Below are positions 1 to 11,288 of a stretch of 64,000 nt of DNA, one piece after another. How positions within the stretch are numbered: position 1 is the first letter of the stretch; each line of letters starts with the position of its first letter. Under the pieces are notes generated by a model. That model was not told the DNA's origin. It made no database searches and was given only the letters and a program-made list of their open reading frames with translations. The translations under genes were made by a program, and so were the position numbers. Source of the DNA: Lytechinus pictus (Eukaryota > Echinodermata > Echinoidea > Temnopleuroida > Toxopneustidae); the NCBI RefSeq assembly GCF_037042905.1, contig NC_087256.1:25749501-25813500 (forward strand), in the 5' to 3' direction.

Positions 1-1246
1 CCGTAATGCTTTCTCTTTCTTGAAAAGTACAAATACCTTGTACTTATATAGTGTCCACTCGTTTTAGTATTATTGCATCAAATATGAAGAGCGAGAAATA
101 AACAATTCAAAAGATTTATTTTTTTTTTCTTCAGACGGCCAGTTGAATGAAAGAAAGAACCATATACCTGTCTGTCAAACACCACTGTGTGATGTGTAAA
201 ATGTTAACGTCTTGAGTGTGTCAGTCGAACAACCCCAGTATTTTAATACAGCTTATTCTAGAGAATTCTACGACATCGTAATATTGACAGGTTTCAAAAC
301 TCTTTCCCGAGCTGTAAATTGTGCTTCTCTTTACTATTTTTTAATGATAATACTATTTTCCCTTTAAATGTCTGTGAGTCAAGTTCGATGGATAATACCT
401 TATTTAGATGAAGTTAGCCCATGCGCTCGGTACACTGACTGGCTTGTGTGGCCTTACAATACCTTTAAAAATATATTCCTTAATGGCACGAATAGGGTTT
501 CCCAGACAATCGTTTTCCCAGAACAGATTGCAGAAGAATAGTGCTGAAAATGCAATGACGATTATTATTAGTAGTATTGTCGTATTTTAGAAGATGTGCA
601 ATGAAGGGCAATCGATTTAATTTTCTTATGGAGCTGGACCGTCGTGAGGGAAAAGGCAGAAAGTACGTGGAAACCCCGAAGATTTTATATGATCATGACA
701 AAATGTTGGACGCATTCGTGAAGAATGTAATTACGCAATACTCAGTTATTAGGAATTGTGTCGAGGGGATAGGGATCTCTTTAATTTAGAACCCACACAG
801 TGCGTGACATAACAGATTAAACACACAAATCGTGTCCGAAGACACGCTGAAGCCTGCAGTGACGGTGTTGTAGGCCTACCTTTTATTTTTTAATCAACGT
901 GGGCAGTCCGTTCGTTTACCTTAAGTCAAGATTAAACATAGGAAGAATTTAAACATTGGATAGCCAAACGATGTAATTGGAAATTTCACCCATGCGTTAT
1001 TTACATGTATATGCAGAAGGCAAAAAGATTATGAGACTTTTTGAGTTGTTTTATGGATCTTCCAAAGTTACTTTCGTCAATTTAGGTATGCGCCGTAGGC
1101 CTACTTCTGTTGGACTTGTAATGTACTTTGAACTACTTTCCCTCTCTCCCTTCCCTCCCAGTATGACCTACAAAAGGTGTGTGTTAAGCATGTTAAATGC
1201 ATATATGAATGCTTAAATTAAAAGGACAAGTATAAATGCTATTAGT
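1..1246. other. AT-rich stretch, no supported gene
   Basis: Only short open frames of 60-79 codons occur here, with no recognisable domain and no clear splice-site context. Two TAGGCCTA words are present near 868 and 1093. I see no repeat shared with the rest of the window. Confidence 0.5.
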
Positions 1247-2310
1247 CCGTGGCCATAGGGAGCCACCATGCACCCCCCCCCCCTTCTGACCCTCCGATAT
1301 GCAGATATGGGTACCATTTTGTTCGTTAGGACCTCTAGTGTCAGAAAAAATGAACGTTTTCAGAGATATCCTCATTTAGACTATGTTTTTCAAGCAAATT
1401 AATGAAACGATGCCAAAATCTCAAATTTCACAATAATTTGCCCTTTCTTGAAGTATGCCAAATTTACACATATTTACTTGTCTTTATCATAGCCAAATTA
1501 AGATCGTTTCTAATGAAACTGCATAGACATGTTGATCATACCGTAGGAAAGTCTATGAGTATGCAAATGATTTTGAGAAATTTGCATATCATTATATTCA
1601 TAATTTTAGATTAGTGTAGTAGGTTTCACGGTACACCATGTTTCTTTCTTGGGCAAGTGTTGGTCCTGAAAAAGGACCACCGAATCTCGACGTTTCGAGA
1701 TTGGGTGAAACCTACTACACTATTCTTCTTTGCCATGGAAACCTTCAAAAATTTTAGATTAAATACTGTCAAAAATAGATTTCAAGTTTCAGTTTTTCCC
1801 TGCTTTTCTAAAGTGATATTTTCCATTAGTCTTTATACAATTTTTCATCTCTGTCTAAACATATGAAAAATTATATTTCCAAGGTCATTTGCCCCCTTAG
1901 TCTATGTTTCAGCCCCCTTTTCAACTACAGTTGAAATGCATTTTTCAAGGTTTAATTCCAGGGCCGGCACCCACATTATACATAGCTATGAAACAAATAC
2001 GAAATACAATGTATCGGTTATAATTATAAGAAATCATAAAGATATCATTGCTTTCATTGAACTTTGTATCGAATTATTTCTGTACCTCTAGGAAATTGAT
2101 TTTTTTTAGTTTTTCATATTATTTGAATATTAGGCAATTCGGCAAATTAAGCAATTAAATTTTCATATCGTTAAATATGCAGACATACTGCTCCAAGTAC
2201 TGATATAAGCAGAGTTGTATCTTTATTTTCCAGTTCCGGCATTTCAAAGGAAAGCATATTTCCCACCAACATTTACATTCTTCATCTAAAGCTTTCCTTA
2301 AGCAAAAACG
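1247..2310 (+). repeat. Dispersed repeat family A, copy 1
   Basis: This stretch matches, in inverted orientation, 17165-18062. Shared landmarks in order are a C-rich run, 'ttctgaccctccg', 'ggtaccattttgttcgttag', 'cttgaagtatgccaaattta', 'gccaaattaagatcgtttct', a 'gacagagatga'-type block and a final 'catatttccca' block. The copies are clearly diverged, so this is an old dispersed repeat. No transposase-like frame is visible. A small element has inserted at 1614-1750. Confidence 0.75.
1614..1750. mobile_element. Small hairpin element inserted in repeat A
   Basis: A 137-bp insertion is flanked by an 11-bp duplication, ATTTTAGATTA, at 1603-1613 and 1751-1761. The inverted copy of repeat A at 17.2-18.1 kb runs straight through the equivalent point (around 17680) and acts as an empty site. 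The insert begins gtgtagtaggtttcac and carries the inverted copy gtgaaacctactacac at about 1705-1720, followed by a 30-bp tail. Two more hairpins lie inside, gtcc...ggac and aatctcga...ttcgagatt. A variable-length duplication plus a tail suggests retroposition rather than cut-and-paste; that is inference. Confidence 0.6.
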
Positions 2311-2775
2311 TTATTAGTCTATAGTTCCAGCCCCGCTGTAGAAAGTTATGTAGAAAGTAATCACAAAGGTTCTCTGCAATTATACCATAATGTATTCATG
2401 TCAGCTTTCTCATTCTGAAAAAATATATCATTTTCCAGGTCATTCTCAGACAAATCAGTAGGTTTATTTTCATCAATTTTTTTCATCAAGAGTTTTATGT
2501 TTGACCTTTGGGACATCGACATTTAGACAAGTATATATAAGATAATGATAACTCAAAGGAGAAATATATTGATTATGAATATGGCCTTATTATATATCAG
2601 TGGAGAGGTAATGATGTGAGGATTACCATTAGGTCATTCAAAAATAACGAAAATAATACATAAGGTGGAAATCGCCAATTAAAAAGCGCTAAAATGCCTC
2701 TCCGAAATATGCCTCGCATCGGTCTCTGAATTGACTCGAATTTGATGACGTCACTGTCTGTACGAGAGGCGTGAT

Positions 2776-2970
2776 TGGCTCTCCCACGTCAAGCTCCACT
2801 TGCATGCAAAACCTGTTGCGAGGGTACGTTTTCTCCACACTGACACTGAATACTTCGATCATGAAATGAAAGAAAACCCAGAAGTTTATCTAGATTTGGA
2901 TTTTCAAATTGATGATTATGCAGATGAAGACAATGATGATAAAGTTTCTAACTCTAGAAAAACAAAGTGA
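2776..2970 (+). pseudogene. Acidic ORF fragment in left foldback arm
   Basis: An open frame runs into a stop at 2968-2970 and encodes a basic or aromatic first half (ERRDWLS.VKLHLHAKPVARV) followed by an acidic tail with EYFDHEMKENPE, DLDFQIDDY and a closing SRKTK. The same peptide with mostly conservative changes is encoded on the minus strand of the right arm near 4160-4370, and in both arms of the second element copy. Recurrence of the frame in four arms suggests descent from a real coding exon, possibly from the parent transposon. I do not recognise a domain. The start is undefined. Confidence 0.4.
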
Positions 2971-3530
2971 CGTGGATGGTGGTAAATTAAGGGAATTACG
3001 CCGGTGATGATGAGTAGGACAATTCAACTTGCAAGCCGATTCGCTACCAACGCATGCAGGGATGCAGCTGCTAGCTGCACCGCGGGTCAAATCCATGAAA
3101 ATGAATTCCATGCAGCATGACCACATCCAGACAGAGTCTCTTTCCTCTATCAACAACATAATGAGAAGGAAAATAATAAAATAACTGTACTTACAAATAA
3201 GTGAATATATCCGAACCTAGGCTGAAGGTAAATCAACTCAAGGAATAGCAGCAGACGATATGCACCGACGATGAATTTCACGTGGCTGGAATAGATTGTC
3301 ACTCGTTCTGTTAGATAAAATGTATATCTCATTATTTTGACTAAATTACGAAACTCGGAGAATTAGTATTCTACATAAAAATTAAGTAACACCTGGTACT
3401 ATTTTTTGAATTACGATAAAATATTTTTGAAGCAAAGAAATTGAGGTAAATTAAAATAAGATATAAAGGATCATCCACTTAGCCGCATGCGATTGTAAAC
3501 AAACAATCAAAAGCACATGGCCAGCTTGCT

Positions 3531-3579
3531 CCACTGAACTGAAAATACGTATTTTAAATACGTATTTTCAGTTCAGTGG
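3531..3579. repeat. 49-bp perfect palindrome at foldback centre
   Basis: Twenty-four-base arms, from ccactgaactgaaaatacg inward, flank a single T at 3555. A second imperfect hairpin (gataaagc-gta-gctttatc) lies just to the right near 3592-3626. Together they form the symmetry centre of the foldback element. Confidence 0.95.
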
Positions 3580-4159
3580 CTTGCTCGCCCATAGAGTTGG
3601 ATAAAGCGTAGCTTTATCAAACTCTATGTGCTCGCCTTGCTGATTGTTTACAATCGAATGCGAGCTAGGCGGATGATCTTTTATATCTAATTTTAATTCA
3701 CCTCATTTTCTTTGCTTCAAAAAGGTTTTATCGTATTAAAAAAAATATAGTACCAGGTGTTACTTAATTTTTATGTAGAATACTAATTCTCCGAGTTTCG
3801 TAATTTAGTCAAAATAATGAGATAGAAATTTTATCTAACAGAACGAGTGACAATCTCCCAGCCACGTGAAATTCATCGTCGGTGCATATCGTCTGCTGTT
3901 ATTCCTTGAGTTGGTTTACCTTCAGCCTAGGTTCGGATATATTCACTTGTTTGTAAGTACAGTTATATCATTATTTTCATTCTCATTATGTTGTTGATAG
4001 AAGAAAGAGACTCTGTCTGGATGTGGTCGTGATGGAATTCATTTTCATGGATTTGGCTGCGGTGCAGCTATCAGCTGCATGTGTTGGTAGCGAATCGGCA
4101 TGCAAGTTGAATTGTCCGACTCATAATCACCGGCGTAATTCCCCTAATGTATACCTCTA

Positions 4160-4370
4160 TCCACGTCACTTTGTTTTTCTAGAGCTAGAAACTTCATTAT
4201 CATTCTCTTCATCTTCATAATCATCAATTTAAAAATCCAAATCTAGTTAAAATTCTGGGTTTTCTTTCATTTCGGGATCGAAGTATTCAGTGACAATGTG
4301 GAGAAAACGTACCCTGGCCTCGCAACAGGTTTTGCATGCAAGTGGAGCTTCACGTTGGAGAGCCAATCAC
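4160..4370 (-). pseudogene. Acidic ORF fragment in right foldback arm
   Basis: This is the mirror copy of the frame at 2776-2970, read on the minus strand. It carries the KLHLHAKPVARV-like and DLDFQIDDY-like segments with substitutions and some frame damage. Function is unknown; it is included because the repetition of the same reading frame in every arm is the main clue to the element's origin. Confidence 0.35.
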
Positions 4371-4626
4371 GCCTCTCGTACAGAAAGTGACGTCATAAAA
4401 AATCCCCAATTTCGCGGACGTAATTCTGCGTGTTTGAAGCATTCAGAGAGAGAACTTTAAACTATCAATTAACCGAGTTCCATCGGTCTCCATGATAAAT
4501 GATTTACACCATCGTGTTCTCCTTATTTTCTCCTTTAATTTGATATATGATTCTCCATTTTTACGATTTTCAATATAGTTCTACTTTAAAGAAATACACG
4601 CAACGTCTGATATTAAATGTAAACCA

Positions 4627-4801
4627 GGGGCGGGGGTGTTTCATGAAAGTTGTCAGCACCGACTAAATTGTCAGAGCTGACAATTTCAGTGAAATCCTTG
4701 GTTTTGATTGGCTGAGAGGCACTAACCTCGGACTGTTACCATGGTAACTGTCGGAGAAAGACAAGTTGTCAGTGCTGACAACTTCATGAAACGGTCTCCA
4801 G
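4627..4801. mobile_element. Palindromic MITE (tttcatgaa...ttcatgaaa)
   Basis: Terminal inverted repeats of about 25 bp are visible: gtttcatgaaagttgtcag at the left and its inverse ctgacaacttcatgaaac at the right, with further gttgtcagcaccgac/gtcagtgctgacaac symmetry. A related but diverged unit lies at 57721-57885. Confidence 0.7.
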
Positions 4802-5257
4802 GAATAGACTATCGATGTGATCAATACATCTTGGAGGTTGTCAAACTAATCCTAGTTGGTTATCTTATTATCTGTAAAACAATAAACAGATTTTCGAGAT
4901 CATTAATCAAACTCCGACCTATGGATTCAGAGTCATAATAATCTGTATTAACGTCTCAGTACAGTAACATGTTCAAGTATATAAAATAGGTCATGAAAAC
5001 AAATCAATTGTTGAATTTGGAGGTCACCCTGTACGGATAACATTTGTAATTCCGAAGGTTCGAATATTCCAAAAGTTCGTTATTCTGAAGGTTTGTTAGT
5101 CCGAAAACGGTGTTGTAATAATTAAAAAAATAACAGGATATTATGCATCAGTAGTTTCAACGAAGGATTATACATTGTGTATGATGTGGTCAAAGCATGT
5201 ATTGTATCAAGAATTGGTGCTTGGATCAAATATCTCAATTTTGATTTTTCTGAGCAA
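4802..5257. other. Gene-free flank of the LINE
   Basis: The stretch is AT-rich, with short frames only and nothing recognisable. Confidence 0.5.
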
Positions 5258-8200
5258 TTTTTTTTTTTTTTTTTTTTTTTTAATCATATTTTATTTCTTC
5301 CTCATATCACATGTAAAAAATAAATATAAACATGACATCATTAACATAATTGTTTCAAGTTTACGCATGAACCTTTTAACATAGTGAGAAAAGGAATATA
5401 TATGAATTTCAAATTTAAACTTATAATAACGAAAGGGATTAATACAGAACAGAATCCGGGTACAACATAGCTGAATTACGGAAATACACTTATAATCTGT
5501 ATATAAAACTCATGTTATGCAACATTCTTTTTTCTCCCTCGTTATACTCTTCAATCAAACTGATTAATGAGGAAGTTATATTTAAACAAAAAAGAACAAA
5601 CAAACATACACACAACTTAAAAAAAAACCTTAGCTACGCTTAAAACCCCCCAACCCCCATAAACGACGAATAAAGAATAAGAATAATAAAGGTAATAAAA
5701 AAAAATTAAAAAAAAACCTACTAAGTGGTTGAAGACTGTGAGGCTGATTCGTCAAAGTGCTCCCATTTTCTTAAATGAAATGCCAAAGTTCCCCTTTCGG
5801 TTGCAAGCCGTTTCTCTTCTTTTCTATTTTCAATTAATCTATCTCTAATTTCCTTTACATTTGGAGGTAACCCCTTTTCTCTACCATGGAAGATCATGAA
5901 TTTTATCAAAATTATAATGTGGTTTAATAATTGTTCTGTTTTTACATTAGTTCCATTTATTCCAATATGAATTTGTTTCCAAATTATTCTCTTAAGAAAC
6001 GGTAAGTTTAATTTATCAGCACATTTCTCCCACAGTCTTTTAATTATATTACACTAAAAAAATACATGTTCATATGTTTCTTCTAAAATATTACAATATG
6101 AACACAACCCATTTATCCGAAGTTTGAATCTGTGTAGATGATGGTTCGTATAGACTATTCTATACAATAATTTAAACTGAAACTCTCTCAATTTGCTAAC
6201 TAATGTGCACAACCTTGGCTGAACAAAAATCTTTTCCACTTCCTTAACTGTTATATTATAAACTTCCATTAAGTTATAAAAAGCAGAACTAATTTCCACG
6301 TTATTGCTTATTTGACTTCTATACACCATGTTTGCATTTATTTCTTCAAATTTATAAACTTTCTTTGTAAATACTATTTCTAGGCTGAGGCCACAGTGGA
6401 TAGACTTCCTTTCCGGCTGAACGTTTCTTTTCCATTCATGAGGAATTATTGAATATATTTTTCCAATTTTTGTAATATCTTCTTTACTTAAACCCTTTAA
6501 AATAAAATAAGCGTCATTTTTCAATAGCCCTTTTTCATCACAAATATGGTGTAGTCGATATATATCTTTCAAAAACAAATTTTCATCAAATAATGTTCTG
6601 CCATCGAGCTGAATATATTTATTGTTATACAAAATTTCATTTCCCTTGTAATTCTCTTCTGCTTTAACATAATTTTTCATATCTGTCCATGTTTCTATTA
6701 AACTTTGATAGAAGGTAGGTAGCTTGATATTCACAAACTTATCCCAATAGTTACAATAAAAAATTAAATTACCTCCCATTGGTCTCATCAAATATTTGAA
6801 GTATTTTTTTCCAATTAATACCTTGCTTTCCTGTAACAAGCCTCTTTATCCACATTATTCTCTGTGCTTTCACAAACAGTCTGAAATTCATCATTTTGAG
6901 CCCCCCTTGCGAATAGTCTAAAGTTATTATGGTATTTTTAATTTTGTTTCTACCTTTCCACAAAAAATCAAAACTTATTTCTTCAATCTCACAATGTACC
7001 CACTCTGGAACTGGCATCAATGATGATAAATATATCAATTTGGAATAACCATATACTTTCATTAATTGAATTTTTCCCATTAATGTTAAATCACGTTGCT
7101 TCCACCAATTAAATAATTTTTTAATTTTACTTAATATTTCTTTGTAGTTCATTTTTTCCTTGATATCTTCGTGTATCGAAAAATAAATTCCTAATATCTT
7201 AACAATATCGACTTGCTTCCCAAAAGGAAAGTTATGAGTGGAAAACTGTGGGCCTAAAAGTAATATAAACGTCTTGTCATTGTTTATTTTCAATCCTGAT
7301 ATTCTATAAAATGCTTCAAAAATGCGTTCAGTCTCCTTAAATGAAGGTAAGTCTCTAATAAAAAGCGTTATATCATCTGCGTACAAAACCTGTTTTACTT
7401 CTGTATTTCCAAAACTGATCCCTTTTATCTGATGATTATTCCTAATCATGTGAGCTAAAATTTCGATACACAAAACAAATAGATATGGAGAAAGAGGATC
7501 TCCTTGTCTTACTCCTCTTTCAATCTTAAAGTAACCTGTCGATGCGCATCCATTTATAACACAACTTTCAGTATTAGTATAAAAAATATTTACCCATTTA
7601 CGAAACCTTGGTCCAAAATTAAATGATTTTAGTACCTTGTGTAAAAATAAATGTGACACAGAGTCAAACGCTTTTTCGAAGTCAATGGCTACCAAAAAAG
7701 CCCTTTCTCTATAGAAAGAAGTATGAAAGATCATATCATCTATTATTCGGATTGCTTCTCCAATGTTTCGTTCCCCAACATAGCCCAGCTGATCAAAACC
7801 TACAATTTCCGGTAAAACTTCTTGTATTCTCTTTGAAAGTACCTTAGATAAAATTTTGTAATCTACGTTTAGTAACGAAATCGGTCTGTAGTTTTTAATA
7901 AGTTCTGGATCTTTGCCGTCTTTGTGTATCAAGGTAATAACTGCTTGTCTTTGAGAGGCTGATAATTCTCCCAATCGCATAGCCTCATTAAAAGATGTAA
8001 GTACTAAATCTCCAATTACTGACCAAAATTTCTGATAAAATTCTACACTTAAACCATCATTTCCAGGAGATTTGTTGAGTGTCATACCTTTCAATATCTC
8101 TACACATTCTCTTTCAACGATTGTTCCTTCACATAAATTTTGTGATGTATCATTTAATTTTGGTAGGTTACTAGAAAAGAAATTTAAAGTGTCGTCTTCT

Positions 8201-9560
8201 ATAGTATCTGTTTCCTTATATAGTTGCATGTAGAATTATTTTATTCCTTCAATAATTTCCTTTTCGTTAGTAGTGATATTTCCATCTATAATTAATTTCT
8301 GTATTATATTGTTTTTCCTATTTGATTGTATTAACTGTTTGAAAAATGCTGTATTCTTTTCTCCACATTCATACCATGAGGACCTTGACCGGACTTTCAA
8401 ACCTTCATTAACATAATCGTAAAGTAAACTTAGTTGTTGTTTCTTAGTTCTTATATTTTCAAAAATATCTTTCTGATGTCCAATATCAATCGACAAAAGA
8501 CTCTCTAAGTTCTTTATCTCTTCCTCCAGTTTTTCAATTTTTTCTTTTCTTTCCTTCGCCCTTTCTCTCGATATTTTAATAGTAAACTTCCTTATTTCCA
8601 TTTTCATAAAATCCCACAATACTCTTTTATCTTTAATTTCAACTGACAATTTCTTCTTTAAAGTCTTTATTTTTTCTCTCATTTTCTGAACGTAATCATT
8701 ATCGCTTAAAAGACTATTATTGAATTTCCAATAAGATTTTTTATTGTTATTTTTTGACTGGGATCTTTTATGGAAAACTAGATTAACTGCAGCATGGTCT
8801 GGGGCTATGGAGGGAACGATATCACAGTTGGATGTTATCTGTTCTAAGTTCTCTGATATGATCCAATAATCTAAGCGACTCTGCATAAATGGATTTAGCT
8901 GTTTATACGTATATTGTTTTTTGTCTTTATTTTTTGTTTCTCCATATATCAATTAATAAAAAACTGTCCATAAACTCTTGCAATTTTTTACTGAATTTTG
9001 AATCTTTTTTTGATACATGTCCAAAATAATCTAAATTGGTGTCTCTTATAACATTAAAGTCACCGCCAAGTACAACTGAACTTCCCTCTAAATTATTCCT
9101 TAATAATAATTGACCTAAATCACTTAAAAATTGTATTTGGTCATTTTCGTTATTTCCCGTGGGAAAATAAACACTTCCAAGTAGCAACTTCTGACCTTGT
9201 ATCTTACATTTAATTAAAACATATCTACCATTTTCGTCTACCCAGGAATTACAAATATCAATGTCTATCCTACTGTCTATTAACACAAGAACTCCTCTTC
9301 CATGGTGCGTACCATGACTAAAGATACATTTCCCACCCCACTCTGATTGCCATTTTTCCTCAATATCTGGCGAACTATATGTTTCTTGTAAGCATACTAT
9401 GTCAACAGATTTCGTCTTACACCAACTAAAGATTTTCCCTCGTTTTGTTTTATCTCGTATTCCTTTTACATTAAGTGTGAGGAAATGGCATGAAAATACA
9501 TTTAATACATTATCCACCATCCTAAAATAAATCAACCTCACAGACCTTCAACCGAGGGGG
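5258..9560 (-). mobile_element. L1/Tx1-type LINE, 5'-truncated, minus strand
   Basis: On the minus strand the element runs from about 9560 to a 24-nt poly(A) tail, seen as T24 at 5258-5281, with a 3' UTR at about 5282-5720. It carries an endonuclease/reverse-transcriptase ORF2 but no ORF1 upstream, so the 5' end is probably truncated just before ORF2. A possible 6-bp target duplication, gagcaa, lies at 5252-5257 and 9561-9566; it is short and weak evidence. The right flank is an A/AAAT-rich low-complexity run. Confidence 0.85.
5721..9541 (-). pseudogene. LINE ORF2: APE endonuclease plus reverse transcriptase (dead)
   Basis: ORF2 of a non-LTR retrotransposon, which would nick target DNA and copy its own RNA at the nick. 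Order on the minus strand: an endonuclease domain (about 9520-8750) with LNVKGIRD, CLQET, SHGTHHGRGV, GGDFN, SRLDYW and a PDH motif; a coiled lysine/glutamate-rich linker; then a reverse transcriptase (about 8110-6900) with SPGNDGLSVEFY, NYRPISLLN, FEKAFDSV, GVRQGDPLSPYLF and the catalytic YADD. A C-terminal C-x2-C-x8-H-x4-C knuckle spans the stop near 6055. These match the L1/Tx1 clade. Four lesions are seen: a frameshift near 8927-8952, an in-frame TAA at 8236-8238, a frameshift near 6769-6839, and a TAG at 6054-6056. Few lesions over 3.8 kb imply a fairly young insertion. The first ATG in frame is near 9520. Confidence 0.9.
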
Positions 9561-9660
9561 GAGCAAAAAAAAAAAAATAAATAAATAAATAAATAAAAAT
9601 AAATAAATAAAAAAAAAAAAAAAAAAAAAAAAACCGAAGAAGAAGAAAAAAAAAAAAAAC
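9561..9660. repeat. A-rich and (AAAT)n low-complexity tract
   Basis: About 100 bp of A runs and AAAT units abuts the 5' end of the LINE. It may be the original target or an expanded A-tract. Confidence 0.85.
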
Positions 9661-10469
9661 GCGAAAACTGTCTACTGCAGAAAGTGACTTCCTGAGTGAC
9701 AGCTAACTGGACCTTGCAAGAGAACCAAATCCCGCCCACATTTCACCATTCTTAATAGGGTTTGAAATATATCCCGATTTCTAATTAACAAGGTTCTATG
9801 ATTACACATACACGCATATACACATAGAATAAAACGTGCTGCCTAATCGAGCATTTAATATTACCACGATAGTTTACATGATTATTAACTTTCAGTTCAC
9901 TTATTCTCATTTTTTATCATTCGAACATTATTCTCATTTTTTATCATCCGCACACCTTACGACTGTTCGCGATCCGATTTTGGAACAGATCGCATTTTGC
10001 TCATTTTCTGAAAATGTGAATGGAAAATATCATTTTAGTTAAGGTTGAAATTAATTGAAAGAATACTAATATAACCATTATGAAAGATTGCAAGCCTTTA
10101 TTTTGGAGTAAGGGCCAAATTAGTTTCAACTCGTACTCAATCGTACGACTACTATGACGTCATTACGACTAGATATTAGATTTTGCTTTTATTCTAAGAA
10201 GGATGATAGCATTGTCACAGACTTAAACAAAGGAATTCGTGCAATGATTTAGAACATTACACAGTAAGATATTCCATGTTTCAATAATAGCATCAAATTC
10301 TACTACGTTTTATTCCAAAATCGGGTCGCAGACCAATCGTTGTGCGGTCGCCTTAACTCATATGAGTTGCTTATCGATGACGATCGTATGTTCAGATTCA
10401 CACAAGTTCTTTTCAGCTATACCTGCACTCTTAACATGCTTAAAGTTGTTGGGCAAAAATGCCCAACCT
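9661..10469. other. Gene-free stretch
   Basis: No coding region is supported here; frames of 68-71 codons lack recognisable features. Confidence 0.5.
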
Positions 10470-10560
10470 TTGGTTCTACGACAATTACCCCCGGACAATT
10501 AACCCTGAGGACAATTACCACCGGGAACAATACCCCCCCCCCCCGAGGACAATAACCCCC
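10456..10560 (-). repeat. Short array of acaattacccccg units
   Basis: A small palindrome, ttgggcaaaaatgcccaa, is followed by four or five degenerate copies of gacaattacccc(c)gg. This is the reverse complement of the long minisatellite unit at 15543-15872, which is also bordered by a ttgggcaa-type element. Confidence 0.7.
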
Positions 10561-11288
10561 TAGATAATGGGAGTGGACAGGGCATACGCGACAGCCGTAC
10601 GTTTGACGTAAGAAGTACTCAAGGCATTCTCGAGTCAGGGTTGGGCGGTAATTACCGGTGGTAAATACCGGTAAATACCGTCCGGTAAATAAGATGGGCG
10701 TCCGGTAAATATGTTAAAAACGGGAAATATGATTTATAATTTTTTTTTCAATAATTTTAGTTGTTTTTAACCTCAACAAATGAAAATAGTGTTCTGAAAT
10801 AATTAGAATTACAAAACTCATAGTAGAAACACACAAACAGATAAAATCCATACTGCATACATGTACATACCCAAACACACATAGGATCTAAGTCCACACA
10901 TACTTACACAAACTCAAATTATGTTCCTGGAAATTGAATAATCATATTAAAATATAAACAAATATTTCTCCCGGGGTTTAACTTTTCACATGCCATTGTA
11001 TCTCATTACAATATGATTTTGTTTTTAAGTGTGAATAATGCTCAGTATTCTACTGAATGTAAGGAGTTTTAGAGTGTTCATGCATCAGTGTGTACTAGTG
11101 GTTGCTGGTTTTGAATTTTGATATTGCTTACAGAAAAATATCTTTTTGTAGCCTAAAAAATTACACAACTCGGATTATGCCATTTTTAAAAGAAGTTTAA
11201 CAAACAAAACAAACACAAAAATTAAAAAGCATAACCTATACAAATGTACACAAAAGTGGAAAGAGGTGTCAAAAGTTGTTTCCTTTAA

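Larger units (their letters stand above)
2561..4596. mobile_element. Large foldback element, copy 1
   Basis: This is a 2.0-kb inverted repeat. The left arm (about 2561-3540) reads back as its reverse complement in the right arm (about 3570-4596), and a 49-bp perfect palindrome sits at the centre. The outer roughly 200 bp of the two arms are more diverged than the inner parts. The whole unit recurs at 11289-12990 inside a hAT element, which fixes the ends: a gaaatatattga-like left end and its inverse at the right. No clear target duplication is visible for this copy. Each arm carries the same short acidic reading frame. The family is not one I can name; the structure resembles a foldback or large-TIR non-autonomous DNA transposon. 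Confidence 0.8.

Noticed and set aside
408-789. Two short overlapping frames near the window start
   Set aside because: No recognisable domain, signal or splice-site support.
1655-1720. Hammerhead ribozyme in the small hairpin insert
   Set aside because: The expected CUGANGA...GAAA core is not present in the right arrangement; only ordinary hairpins are visible.
9548-9739. Minus-strand frame rich in Phe/Leu as an ORF1 of the LINE
   Set aside because: It is the translation of the A/AAAT tract and has no coiled-coil or RNA-binding features.
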